The notes under the pieces are model-generated. The model saw only the letters and a list, made by a program, of their open reading frames with translations. It did no database searches and was not told where the DNA came from. This document shows, one piece after another, positions 52,129 through 61,444 of a stretch of DNA of 64,000 nucleotides; positions within the stretch are counted from its first letter, which is position 1, and each line of letters begins with the position of its first letter. The stretch spans positions 120,606-184,605 of the forward strand of contig CAJVZD010000006.1 in NCBI GenBank assembly GCA_913019905.1, in the 5' to 3' direction. The position numbers were made by a program, and so were the translations under genes. The stretch comes from an uncultured Cellvibrionales bacterium. Lineage in GTDB: Bacteria; Pseudomonadota; Gammaproteobacteria; Pseudomonadales; Dasaniaceae.

Positions 52129-52652
52129 TATTCCTTTACACCGATAACGACAGAGAGCGAACAATGGTAGGGGGCGTCGGCTTGACTACCTGTGCACCAA
52201 TTTAGATTATTGGAATTTTGCGGGCGATAGATGGGCGTGTCTCGAGCATCTCGTTGGCAGGCACAGTTCCCACAACCGCTCTTCCCGCAGCAATCGTTGT
52301 AGGAAATGACGTAGTCCTTTCCGTCACTTGGATTCTGGCATGTACCGATCCATGTGATATCTGATACCACCGTTCCGGGAGGACAACTTGTCGCCGATCC
52401 GCCACAACAGCCACATAGGAAGCCATCGATCGCGCAATGTCGCCAATAATTACAATTATTGGGGTCACCTTCTTCTACCAGCGAAGACGGTTCTGCCGCA
52501 AACGCTCCGTTTCGAAAAACGGGTAACAAAGGGTATGCGGTAGCGCCGACCAGGAACACACCTATGCCTTGCAAAAAACCTCGGCGGGACGTTTGTCGAG
52601 CTTTTTTACGAGTTGAACGTTCTGTTATTTCGTCGAGCCACTTAGTTATCAT
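52128..52652 (-). CDS. mauA: Quinohemo-free TTQ amine dehydrogenase light (beta) chain, MauA/AauA-like
   Basis: Tat signal SRRGFLQG; 'CNYWRHCAIDGFLCGCCGGSATSCPPGTVVSDITWIGTCQNPSDGKDYVISYNDCCGKSGCGNCAC' and 'NWCTGSQ': Cys-rich fold with both candidate TTQ tryptophans; ORF track start 52880. Confidence 0.94.
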   Translation of the reverse strand: MITKWLDEITERSTRKKARQTSRRGFLQGIGVFLVGATAYPLLPVFRNGAFAAEPSSLVEEGDPNNCNYWRHCAIDGFLCGCCGGSATSCPPGTVVSDITWIGTCQNPSDGKDYVISYNDCCGKSGCGNCACQRDARDTPIYRPQNSNNLNWCTGSQADAPYHCSLSVVIGVKE

Positions 52653-52653
52653 T

Positions 52654-53253
52654 TTAATTAACTCCGGATTGGGCGGCGTTATATTCTTGAACCGTTGCGA
52701 CTCCAAGTTTTTGAACTTCAAATAAACTTTCGAGATGCTCTCGATTGTTAACAAGGCCGTGTGTGATGATTTCCCCGTCGACGCTAATGAGTACTCCATA
52801 AGGTAGTTTACTAATTCGATACGCAATGCCGACGTCGGCAGACAATATATAGGGGAAATGTTCGAGCTGGTGTTCTGCAATGAAACGTTGGTGCTCAGTT
52901 ATATCCCCGTCACTAGCAAAAATAATCTGCAACGTATCCCGCTCTTGCAATTGAATACTTTTCAATATTGGGAGTAGCGTTTTACAAACCGGGCATGTTG
53001 AGGAAAGAAAAAATAGAAGCGTGGTTCTATTGGAATTTCCGCCCAGAGTAATCGGTCCGCCATTTAGGCTATTAACATTAAATGTCGGTGCCGGATCACC
53101 GCTATTCACTGCCTGTCCTAAGGAGAGAGCACCGACAGGTTTGATGCGCTCGTGCAGTACGCCAATCTGTCTGGCAAGGGCATAAAGTGAAATACCCATG
53201 ACAATGATAATCACCCAGCTGACGATATTGGAAATAACAAGGGCGTCAATCAT
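52654..53253 (-). CDS. mauD: MauD-like thioredoxin-fold protein for amine dehydrogenase maturation
   Basis: N-terminal TM; CPVC motif in 'FLSSTCPVCKTLLP'; between mauE and mauA. Confidence 0.9.
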   Translation of the reverse strand: MIDALVISNIVSWVIIIVMGISLYALARQIGVLHERIKPVGALSLGQAVNSGDPAPTFNVNSLNGGPITLGGNSNRTTLLFFLSSTCPVCKTLLPILKSIQLQERDTLQIIFASDGDITEHQRFIAEHQLEHFPYILSADVGIAYRISKLPYGVLISVDGEIITHGLVNNREHLESLFEVQKLGVATVQEYNAAQSGVN

Positions 53254-53786
53254 AAGGAAAGCTCTTTTGATGTTAGTTGTTGGTCTATCAGAGTATTAGC
53301 AGTGAGGTACAGGAGGCTGAATTGCACGGCGCCGAATACAATGATGCCGTAATCATAGTAGCTGGTTTCGCGAAGCCCAACAGGCAAAAGTAAGCTGGTG
53401 GCCGCGACAGAAAGAAAAATGTTTCGCCAGACAAGTCCACTAGAGATCGTTTGTCGAAGTGCTCCGAAAGAGCAACCACAATCAATGTTGACATTACCCC
53501 GCTTAATATTCAAAGCCATCGCTATTGCGTATGTTAATAGAAGGCCGACCGCCAAAACGCAGCATATTGTTTGGGTTTGCGGAATTAGCAGCCCAGCGCC
53601 TACCGTTAGCTCGACTGCCGGAATTACACGCGCTGCTAACGCTATCAGCTTCTCGTTAACGATTTGGTAGCTTTGCAAAATACCTCTGAATTCATGCATG
53701 TTTTGGAGTTTTTGCCACGTGGATGTCAAAAACAATAGGCTTAATGCGAAACTGATTATGTAATGAAATACGGGATCATTTGTCAT
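53250..53786 (-). CDS. mauE: MauE-like membrane protein
   Basis: 4-5 TM segments; 'NVNIDCGCSFGAL' motif; between mauB and mauD. Confidence 0.88.
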   Translation of the reverse strand: MTNDPVFHYIISFALSLLFLTSTWQKLQNMHEFRGILQSYQIVNEKLIALAARVIPAVELTVGAGLLIPQTQTICCVLAVGLLLTYAIAMALNIKRGNVNIDCGCSFGALRQTISSGLVWRNIFLSVAATSLLLPVGLRETSYYDYGIIVFGAVQFSLLYLTANTLIDQQLTSKELSL

Positions 53787-53792
53787 GATTTG

Positions 53793-55004
53793 TTACCACG
53801 GCGCAATATCCAAAACAAACCCTTCCGGCAGAAAGGCAGTTCTATTCAAATGTTCACCGCTGTTAGCATCGTAAGTATTGGCGACTTGTTTCACCAGTTT
53901 TGAAATAGGCTCTTGCCCTTCGAAGATGTACATTAAAAACGTCATCCATGACGGCAGGGGTATATGAAATGCGAGGCTATACAGTCTCGGGTTGTTACCC
54001 TGACTTACATTAATCGACAAAGACAAATCTTTCAGTGGCAGTTCATTGATTTTCTTTTGTGTATTCACATCATAAACCCAGACATCGGTGCCAGGTTCTT
54101 CAAACGTGTGTGTTTCTCCAGTATGCATGAGCACATATAAATGCCCGTTCGCTTCGTGAGTGGCGGTGTGATGGAACCCACTAATAGTCCAATTGTCTTC
54201 CTGTTCTTTTTCATTTGCTAGCGGCCATGTTTCTACCAGTTTTATACTGTCTGGCTGCATTTCAATCGCGTAAACATTATTTTGGCGTGAAACAAAATAC
54301 CAGGTGTCTTCAATTTTTGACGCCGATATGGTCAAAAAATCATTAACGGGATCAAATAGTGGGGCAGAACGTTCCAAAAGAGATACCTGGCCGGCGTCGT
54401 CTAAGCGGATATGTAAAAATCCGCCGTTAGCACAAATGGAATAAAAATCGCGATTTCCGCCGGGGTATATTACCGAGCACCCGGGTGTGTCGATTTCTAC
54501 TACATATTCTGATGTATCGAGGTTAATAACTGAAATCGACTGAGCGGGCGTATAGTTGACCACCAACAAAAATTTTTCGTCCTCCGTGAGTGTTACAAGC
54601 CCACTACTTTTCACAGAGTTCATGCGTTTAGGGGGAATCGTTATTTCCCGTATTGGGCTTAGCGTGTGAGGGTCGTAAATAACAACGACGTCGCTGCGGG
54701 TGCCGCGAGTTCCACGGCTGAAATAGGTTTCGACCGTAATTAATTCCCCGCGCTTCTTCGCAGGAACAAGGGAGGTAAACCACAATCCAGTTGAGAGCTG
54801 GCCTAAAGTCTTACCTTGATCATCAAATAGAAAGGCTCTGCCATCCGTTTCATTAGGCATTCGTGATCCAGCCACCCAAAACCAATCTTTGCCGCTGTGG
54901 TCCGGTAGTGTTGCGACCGAGGCGGTTTCAGGAATAAATTCTGCTGTTGCCAAAAAGGGGATGCAGCTTACGAGAAAGACAAAAATCTGCTTTTTCAGAA
55001 TCAT
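53793..55004 (-). CDS. mauB: Amine dehydrogenase heavy (alpha) chain, MauB/AauB-like
   Basis: Signal peptide; beta-propeller 'HLYVLMHTGETHTFEEPGTDVWVYDVNTQKKINELPL'; first gene of mauBEDA order. Confidence 0.92.
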   Translation of the reverse strand: MILKKQIFVFLVSCIPFLATAEFIPETASVATLPDHSGKDWFWVAGSRMPNETDGRAFLFDDQGKTLGQLSTGLWFTSLVPAKKRGELITVETYFSRGTRGTRSDVVVIYDPHTLSPIREITIPPKRMNSVKSSGLVTLTEDEKFLLVVNYTPAQSISVINLDTSEYVVEIDTPGCSVIYPGGNRDFYSICANGGFLHIRLDDAGQVSLLERSAPLFDPVNDFLTISASKIEDTWYFVSRQNNVYAIEMQPDSIKLVETWPLANEKEQEDNWTISGFHHTATHEANGHLYVLMHTGETHTFEEPGTDVWVYDVNTQKKINELPLKDLSLSINVSQGNNPRLYSLAFHIPLPSWMTFLMYIFEGQEPISKLVKQVANTYDANSGEHLNRTAFLPEGFVLDIAPW

Positions 55005-55118
55005 CAGCGTTTTCTTTTTTAATGTTCAGCGAATAAGCACAAAGATACCGGTAAACTAGTAATCTATGAAAGTAGAGCCTATTATCAATACAATTGGACA
55101 TATGTCAAGATTATAATT

Positions 55119-55697
55119 ATGACGACTAAATCGCCTCCTAACGAAAAATTGAAAAGCCGTGAAAAACTGTTACGCGGCGCTTTGCTAGTGATTGCAACCG
55201 AAGGTGTTGATGCCATTACGCATCGCCGGGTCGGAAAGGCGGCAGGGGTCTCGCACGGAGTGGCGAGTTATCATTTCAAAACCCGCGATGATCTCGTCAA
55301 TGAAACGTTTTTGTTTCATCTAAATGAACTCGAGCAATTAGGTAATGAGATAGTACAGAATAGGGATGCGGCGAGTTTTGCTGGCGTTATTGATAATGTT
55401 GTTGAATTTGTCAAACGTGACCAGGCATCGCCGTACTGGGTGCGTGCCGATTACGAACTGATTCTGTACGCGTCTAGAAACCCGCCACTCGCAGAAACAT
55501 TTAGGGAGTGGGAAGAGGCTGTTACGTTTACCCTGGCAGATAAACTTCGAGCCATTGACGTGCACGACCCGATCCGTGCCGCCCGAATCGTGATTAACAT
55601 GATTCGAGCCTTTGAGCTGGAGTGTATGACAAACCCAGCATTAGGTTTGGAGGAATTTAGGAAACGCTTGGAACTGATCGGCTCGGGGTTTATTTAA
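55119..55697 (+). CDS. TetR family regulator, divergent from the amine dehydrogenase cluster
   Basis: 'RGALLVIATEGVDAITHRRVGKAAGVSHGVASYHFKTRDDLVNETF'. Confidence 0.93.
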   Translation: MTTKSPPNEKLKSREKLLRGALLVIATEGVDAITHRRVGKAAGVSHGVASYHFKTRDDLVNETFLFHLNELEQLGNEIVQNRDAASFAGVIDNVVEFVKRDQASPYWVRADYELILYASRNPPLAETFREWEEAVTFTLADKLRAIDVHDPIRAARIVINMIRAFELECMTNPALGLEEFRKRLELIGSGFI

Positions 55698-55712
55698 GAG
55701 CTACCCCGCCTG

Positions 55713-57350
55713 TCAGGCCGAGAGTTTAAAACCCTCGTAATTGTTCGTCACCACTGCATCGCAGTACTCACGATAAGTGCCAACGCCTCCGGCGTAGGGC
55801 ATAAAAATTCGAGGTTTACCGACAATATTGGCGCCCAGATACCAGGAGTTACACGATGGAGCGGTTAACATGGTGCCGTTCGCCACTTCGTTGACATGGG
55901 CAATCCAGTTTTCTTCCGCTTCTGCCGACGCTTCGATGAGCTGTAAACTATTTTGCGCCATGTGTTTTATACAATCGCTAATCCAGTCAACGTGTTGCTC
56001 GATGGAAACAATCATATTACTTAATACCGACGGGCTGCCCGGGCCGGTGATCGTGAACATGTTTGGAAATCCGTTAATTTGTAGTCCCAGGTAAGTTCGG
56101 GGACCGGCCTGCCAATGATCTGAGAGTTTTACGCCCCCGGCGCCGCGGACGTCCATCTTTAATAGGGCTCCGGTCATCGCATCGAATCCGGTTGCGTAAA
56201 CCAGTGCATCAAAATCGAATTGCCCCTGGCTGGTTTGTACGCCTGTTTCTGTTATTTTTTCAATGCCACCTTGCCGTAAGTCAACCAGTGTCGTGTTGTC
56301 GCGATTAAATGTGTCGTAGTAGTGAGTATCGATCACTGGGCGCTTGCAGCCGATAGGATAACCGCGAGGCATCAATCCTTCAGCAGTCTGCGGGTTTTTA
56401 ACCGTGCGGCTGATTTGCTCGCGATACATGTCGCAGGCGAGCTCATTTGCGCTCATATCAAGGCCAATGTCGATGTATCTGGGAATGGCAGAAAAACCTT
56501 CTTTGCTGAGTGCCGCTTCGCGCTCTTCTGCACTGGTTTCCAAAATGGCTTCGGTCGGTTCTACCGTATCGCTGCCTCCGAAGCCAAAACCATAGCCGAT
56601 GATACCGGCGATCGATTCGCGCTGGCGTTGACGAATGTCGGCGTAATTATCTTTGGCGTCTTCCCGAAAGTCTTCAGTAAGCGGCCTGTTGTGTGCGGGC
56701 ATGGTGTAATTCGGCGTACGCTGGAATACCGTTAAATGTTTTGCTTGTTCGGCAATGACTGGAATGGCCTGAATACCAGAAGAGCCCGTGCCGATAATTC
56801 CAACGCTTATGTTTTCAAAATCCACTCCTGTGTGTGGCCATTCACCCGTGTGGTAAACATCGCCTTTAAATGTCTCGGCACCGTCAATTTGTGGGGTATT
56901 TGGGACAGACAAGCAGCCGGTGGCCATGATGCAAAACTGACATATATAAGTTTCGCCAGCTTCTGTGTCAACGCGCCACCGCTTATCGCCGTCGAGAAAT
57001 TTCGCGGCACTGACCCGGGTATTGAATTGAATATCCGCGCGGAGCTCAAGACGATCTGCCACATGATTGGCGTACTCCAATATTTCTGGTTGTGCTGCCA
57101 TCACTTCGGTCCAATTCCACTCCTGTTGTAAGTCCTCTGAAAAGCTGTAGGAATATTCCATGCTGGGTACGTCGCAGCGCGCGCCAGGATAGCGGTTCCA
57201 AAACCAGGTGCCACCGACATCACTGGCCGCTTCAATGACCTTGACGCTAAGCCCCAGCTTTTTGAGGCTGTTGAGCATATACATGCCCGCAAATCCTGCG
57301 CCGACAATTATGGCGTCATATTCTGATGACTGATGATGAGCCTGGATCAT
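55713..57350 (-). CDS. Flavin-containing Baeyer-Villiger-type monooxygenase
   Basis: GAGFAGMY Rossmann; 'GGTWFWNRYPGARCDVPSMEYSYSF'; 'FKGDVYHTGEWP' BVMO fingerprint; GTGSSG; ORF track start 57395. Confidence 0.95.
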   Translation of the reverse strand: MIQAHHQSSEYDAIIVGAGFAGMYMLNSLKKLGLSVKVIEAASDVGGTWFWNRYPGARCDVPSMEYSYSFSEDLQQEWNWTEVMAAQPEILEYANHVADRLELRADIQFNTRVSAAKFLDGDKRWRVDTEAGETYICQFCIMATGCLSVPNTPQIDGAETFKGDVYHTGEWPHTGVDFENISVGIIGTGSSGIQAIPVIAEQAKHLTVFQRTPNYTMPAHNRPLTEDFREDAKDNYADIRQRQRESIAGIIGYGFGFGGSDTVEPTEAILETSAEEREAALSKEGFSAIPRYIDIGLDMSANELACDMYREQISRTVKNPQTAEGLMPRGYPIGCKRPVIDTHYYDTFNRDNTTLVDLRQGGIEKITETGVQTSQGQFDFDALVYATGFDAMTGALLKMDVRGAGGVKLSDHWQAGPRTYLGLQINGFPNMFTITGPGSPSVLSNMIVSIEQHVDWISDCIKHMAQNSLQLIEASAEAEENWIAHVNEVANGTMLTAPSCNSWYLGANIVGKPRIFMPYAGGVGTYREYCDAVVTNNYEGFKLSA

Positions 57351-57756
57351 GTGAATTTCCCCCTGGAACGTCCTCAGTCTTCGAGAAAATTCCATTGTTC
57401 CTTGTTATTGTTTATTTCGATGGCCGCTCTTTGTGAGAACTTGGCGGACCCTCGATTGGTTTTGTATCATATTTAAACTGATATCATTGCTGTAGTCTAC
57501 CCATGGACTTTTTTATAGCGCGATACGCCTGTGGGTCATTATTTTTTGTTCGTAAGCTCATCGGTGCGCAGCGGATTTGAAGTGGTTTTCGACTTTAACG
57601 GATGATTGCGAGCCGGTCACTATCGGGTAATTTGCCGACACCCGTTGAAAACTTTAGTAACTATTAACATTCTTCGTTATTTTTAAGCTTTTCCTTGCCT
57701 AAGCTGCCCGAAAACGCTTTAATTCCCGCCCCAGCAGAGCCAGTCCACGGATTTAG

Positions 57757-58542
57757 ATGTCAGTATCAAGCACCTCTTCGATAGAAACAGAATTAGCTAA
57801 AGTGAGTTTTCGTCTTAAAGGCGGTTTATTTCCTCTCACATTGCTTGAATTGCACTATTACGATAGCAGGCAGCTTCAGCGCGATCTTCATTTCAAGGTG
57901 AGCGAGGCTCCGGGTTTTTTTCAACAAACTCCGGTGATAATTGGTTTTGAGTCCTTTAGTGGTGATTTTCGGGATGTGCAGTTAGCCGAGTTGCAGCAGA
58001 TTTTAAGAGACCACGGTATGATTGCCGTTGCTCTGAAAGGAGCTAGCACTAGTTTGGAAGCACAAGCCAAAGAATGTGGCTTGGCGATTATGGCTGCCAA
58101 ATCTCGAACGCCTAAAAACAAAAATTCGGGTACCGAGGTTAATGTCGAGCCGACCTCCGTAGTCGCCGATCAGCCTGCAGTTCAAAGCGTTCCCAATGTC
58201 GCTAACAGTAAAGTTATCAGCACTCCCGTCCGATCGGGTCAACAGGTATATGCTCCAGGCGGTGACCTTATCGTTTTAGCCGCTGTTTCCGCAGGCGCTG
58301 AGATTCTTGCCGACGGCAACATCCATGTGTACGCACCACTGCGCGGCAGAGCGCTGGCCGGAGTGCAGGGGAATGAAAGCGCACAGGTTTTTTGTCACAG
58401 TTTGGAAGCTGAGCTCATTTCCATTGCGGGACATTTTAAGCTCGTCGAAGATTTAAAAAATGAACACTGGAAACAGTCTGTTCGTATTTCTTTGCAGGAA
58501 CAAGCGCTCTGCATCGCACCCCTGGTTAACGCCGGGCGATAA
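57757..58542 (+). CDS. minC: Septum site-determining protein MinC
   Basis: C-terminal 'PVRSGQQVYAPGGDLIVLAAVSAGAEILADGNIHVYAPLRGRALAGVQG'. Confidence 0.97.
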   Translation: MSVSSTSSIETELAKVSFRLKGGLFPLTLLELHYYDSRQLQRDLHFKVSEAPGFFQQTPVIIGFESFSGDFRDVQLAELQQILRDHGMIAVALKGASTSLEAQAKECGLAIMAAKSRTPKNKNSGTEVNVEPTSVVADQPAVQSVPNVANSKVISTPVRSGQQVYAPGGDLIVLAAVSAGAEILADGNIHVYAPLRGRALAGVQGNESAQVFCHSLEAELISIAGHFKLVEDLKNEHWKQSVRISLQEQALCIAPLVNAGR

Positions 58543-58577
58543 GCCAAATTAATAACGAATTACAGAGGATCCCTATT

Positions 58578-59393
58578 TTGGCAAAAATTATTGTAGTAAC
58601 GTCTGGCAAAGGCGGCGTGGGTAAAACCACCAGTAGCGCCGCAATTAGCAGCGGCTTGGCTATGCGCGGCAAGAAAACGGCAGTCATAGATTTTGATATC
58701 GGCTTGCGTAATCTGGACCTGATCATGAATTGCGAACGTCGTGTAGTTTACGATTTTGTCAACGTCATTAATGGTGAGGCGACGCTCAAACAAGCACTCA
58801 TTAAAGACAAACGTTGCCCCAATTTGTTTATCTTACCCGCTTCACAAACACGTGACAAAGACGCGTTGACCGTGGAAGGTGTCGAGCGAATTCTGAACGA
58901 ATTGGCTGCGGACGGCTTTGAATACATCATATGCGACTCACCTGCCGGTATTGAGCATGGCGCGTTTATGGCTCTTTACTTTGCCGATGCCGCGATTGTG
59001 GTTGCCAACCCGGAGGTTTCGTCTGTGAGAGATTCCGATCGCATTCTGGGTATATTGCAAAGTAAATCCCGAGCCGCTGAACTGGGAAAAACTGTTGAAG
59101 AAATGCTTCTTTTAACTCGCTACAATCCTGAGCGGGTAGAAAAAGGTGAGATGCTGGGTGTAGAAGATGTTCAAGAAATTCTCGCCACCAAATTGCTCGG
59201 CGTAATCCCTGAGTCCGAAACGGTTTTGAAGGCCTCTAATCAGGGCACACCGGTTATTCACGACGACCAAAGCCCCGCGGGACAAGCTTATAGTGATGCG
59301 GTTTCTCGCCTATTGGGAGAAGAGGTTGAGCATCGATTTATAACCGTGCAGCAAAAAGGTATGTTCAGCCGCTTGTTTAGGAGGAGCGCATGA
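58578..59393 (+). CDS. minD: Septum site-determining ATPase MinD
   Basis: [59 protein letters not shown]. Confidence 0.98.
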   Translation: MAKIIVVTSGKGGVGKTTSSAAISSGLAMRGKKTAVIDFDIGLRNLDLIMNCERRVVYDFVNVINGEATLKQALIKDKRCPNLFILPASQTRDKDALTVEGVERILNELAADGFEYIICDSPAGIEHGAFMALYFADAAIVVANPEVSSVRDSDRILGILQSKSRAAELGKTVEEMLLLTRYNPERVEKGEMLGVEDVQEILATKLLGVIPESETVLKASNQGTPVIHDDQSPAGQAYSDAVSRLLGEEVEHRFITVQQKGMFSRLFRRSA

Positions 59394-59638
59394 GAATATT
59401 TGACTATTTTCGCAGCCCGAAAAAAGAATCTGCGTCTATTGCAAAAGAGCGACTGCAAATTATTGTAGCCCACGAGCGTAATAAGCGAAATCAGCCAGAT
59501 TATTTGCCGATGTTACAACAGGAATTGTTGGCTGTCATTCGCAAGTATGTTGAAATTGAGCAAGATGATATTGAGGTGCAGGTTGATCAAAATGGCGGTT
59601 GTTCTGTGTTGGAATTAAACATTACTTTGCCGGGCTAA
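59390..59638 (+). CDS. minE: Cell division topological specificity factor MinE
   Basis: '[43 protein letters not shown]'; overlaps minD. Confidence 0.97.
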   Translation: MRIFDYFRSPKKESASIAKERLQIIVAHERNKRNQPDYLPMLQQELLAVIRKYVEIEQDDIEVQVDQNGGCSVLELNITLPG

Positions 59639-59740
59639 GTTTAGTTTTTCCCTCCGGCCGCAGGGCTCGGTTCTGGGTGCGAGGTGCTGAGTTCTTAGTT
59701 CTAGCTGGTGGGAGGCTTAAACAAAAATCAACGGTTGACT

Positions 59741-59900
59741 TAGTTAGTGGCCATCCAGAAATGGTGTTTTTCACTGATGTCTTTGCGAGCGTTAGCGCGG
59801 CAATCTCATCCAGCATTGGCGCGGGCTGCGGGAGATTGCCGCGCTTCGCTCGCAAAGACATCGTTGAAAACACCCATTTCTGGATAGGCACTAGTTAGTG
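59741..59900. mobile_element. MITE-like inverted-repeat element with 9 bp flanking direct repeat
   Basis: Arms 59755-59807 and 59832-59883 near-perfect inverted repeats; TAGTTAGTG at 59741-59749 and 59892-59900. Confidence 0.7.
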
Positions 59901-60064
59901 TGAATGCCATCCCATTATTCGTTCGAAATGGAGGGTGTGATGTTTAGCAGTGGTAGATTTTGAGCGACTATTTGTTCCGATTATTTGTCTTTTCTTTAAT
60001 TGATCCAAAATGAATATTGCGTAGAGCTTGCCATCGGCTTCAGGCGCTGTATAGAATCGTTCCC

Positions 60065-61444
60065 ATGAATGAAATCCTACGACAAGTTCCATCCGTTGAT
60101 GCGTTGTTACAGCGTTGGCCCGAAAAAATCGAGCGGTGGGGGCGCGAGCAGCTAACAGTCGCTATCCGCGATGAGTTAACGGTTTTACGAAAAGCCATCA
60201 CGACAGGAGCTGTTGAAGATGTCGATATTAGCCGTCTGTCAGCCTCGATTGATGGCGTTTTAGGTGCGAGAAACCAAAGCTCTTTGCTGGCGGTTCACAA
60301 CCTTACCGGCACCGTTTTACATACCAATCTCGGTCGGGCGAGCCTGCCGGCACAAGCGCTTGCAGCAGTTGTTAACATAGCGCAAGGGCCGAGTAATCTA
60401 GAGTTTGATTTATCCACAGGTGAGCGCGGTGATCGTGATAGCCATGTAGAGGCATTGATATGCGAGCTTACCGGTGCTGAGGCGGCAACGGTGGTCAACA
60501 ACAATGCGGCAGCGGTATTGTTAGTGCTCAACACGATCGGAATAAATCGTGAAGTCCCGGTATCTCGGGGTGAACTAGTCGAAATTGGTGGGTCATTTCG
60601 CATTCCGGAAGTCATGCAACGCTCTAATTGTAAGCTGGTTGAAGTTGGCGCTACCAACCGTACCCACCTAAAGGATTATCAAAACGCGATTACACCAGAT
60701 ACTGCGTTGTTGCTAAAGGTTCATACCAGTAACTATCGCATTGAAGGGTTTACCGAAACGGTTAGCGAGCGGGATATGGCTGAACTCGCCCATGCCCATG
60801 ATTTACCTTTTGTCATCGATTTAGGTAGCGGTAATCTGGTGGATTTCAAATCACTGGGACTACCTCCGGAACCAACCGCTGCCGAGTCAATAAATAATGG
60901 TGCCGACATCATCACCTTCAGTGGAGACAAGCTACTGGGAGGGCCGCAATGTGGGATGATCGCCGGTAGTAAAGAATTAATTCGTGCGATCAAGAAAAAC
61001 CCTCTTAAGCGGGCGTTGCGCTTGGATAAAATGACACTGGCTGCATTATCAGAGGTATTGAAAATGTACCGTGATCCTGCCAGTTTGACAAAAGAATTGC
61101 CCACTCTACGTCAGCTGACTCGATCAAAAGCCGATATTCAACAGCAGGCACAGCGTTTACTCCCGGGCTTGTCCGAAATCCTGGGGCAGTCCTTCGAGGT
61201 TACAGTGCAAGATTGTAGTAGCCAGATAGGTAGCGGCGCATTGCCGATAGAAACGCTGCCGAGTGCTGCCTTGGCTATCGCTTCGAAAGCAAACGTGGAT
61301 GCAGAAATTCGACAATTAATGATTGCGTTGAGACAGTTACCGGTGCCGGTTATCGCGCGTATTAGCAGTGGATTATTGTTATTAGATTTGCGTTGTTTGG
61401 AAAATGAAGAACAATTTTCTACCCAGTTGGCGGACTTACAGTAA
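60065..61444 (+). CDS. selA: L-seryl-tRNA(Sec) selenium transferase
   Basis: 'LTGTVLHTNLGRASLPAQAL', 'NNNAAAVLLVLN', 'FSGDKLLGGPQCGMI'; ORF track start 60017. Confidence 0.97.
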   Translation: MNEILRQVPSVDALLQRWPEKIERWGREQLTVAIRDELTVLRKAITTGAVEDVDISRLSASIDGVLGARNQSSLLAVHNLTGTVLHTNLGRASLPAQALAAVVNIAQGPSNLEFDLSTGERGDRDSHVEALICELTGAEAATVVNNNAAAVLLVLNTIGINREVPVSRGELVEIGGSFRIPEVMQRSNCKLVEVGATNRTHLKDYQNAITPDTALLLKVHTSNYRIEGFTETVSERDMAELAHAHDLPFVIDLGSGNLVDFKSLGLPPEPTAAESINNGADIITFSGDKLLGGPQCGMIAGSKELIRAIKKNPLKRALRLDKMTLAALSEVLKMYRDPASLTKELPTLRQLTRSKADIQQQAQRLLPGLSEILGQSFEVTVQDCSSQIGSGALPIETLPSAALAIASKANVDAEIRQLMIALRQLPVPVIARISSGLLLLDLRCLENEEQFSTQLADLQ

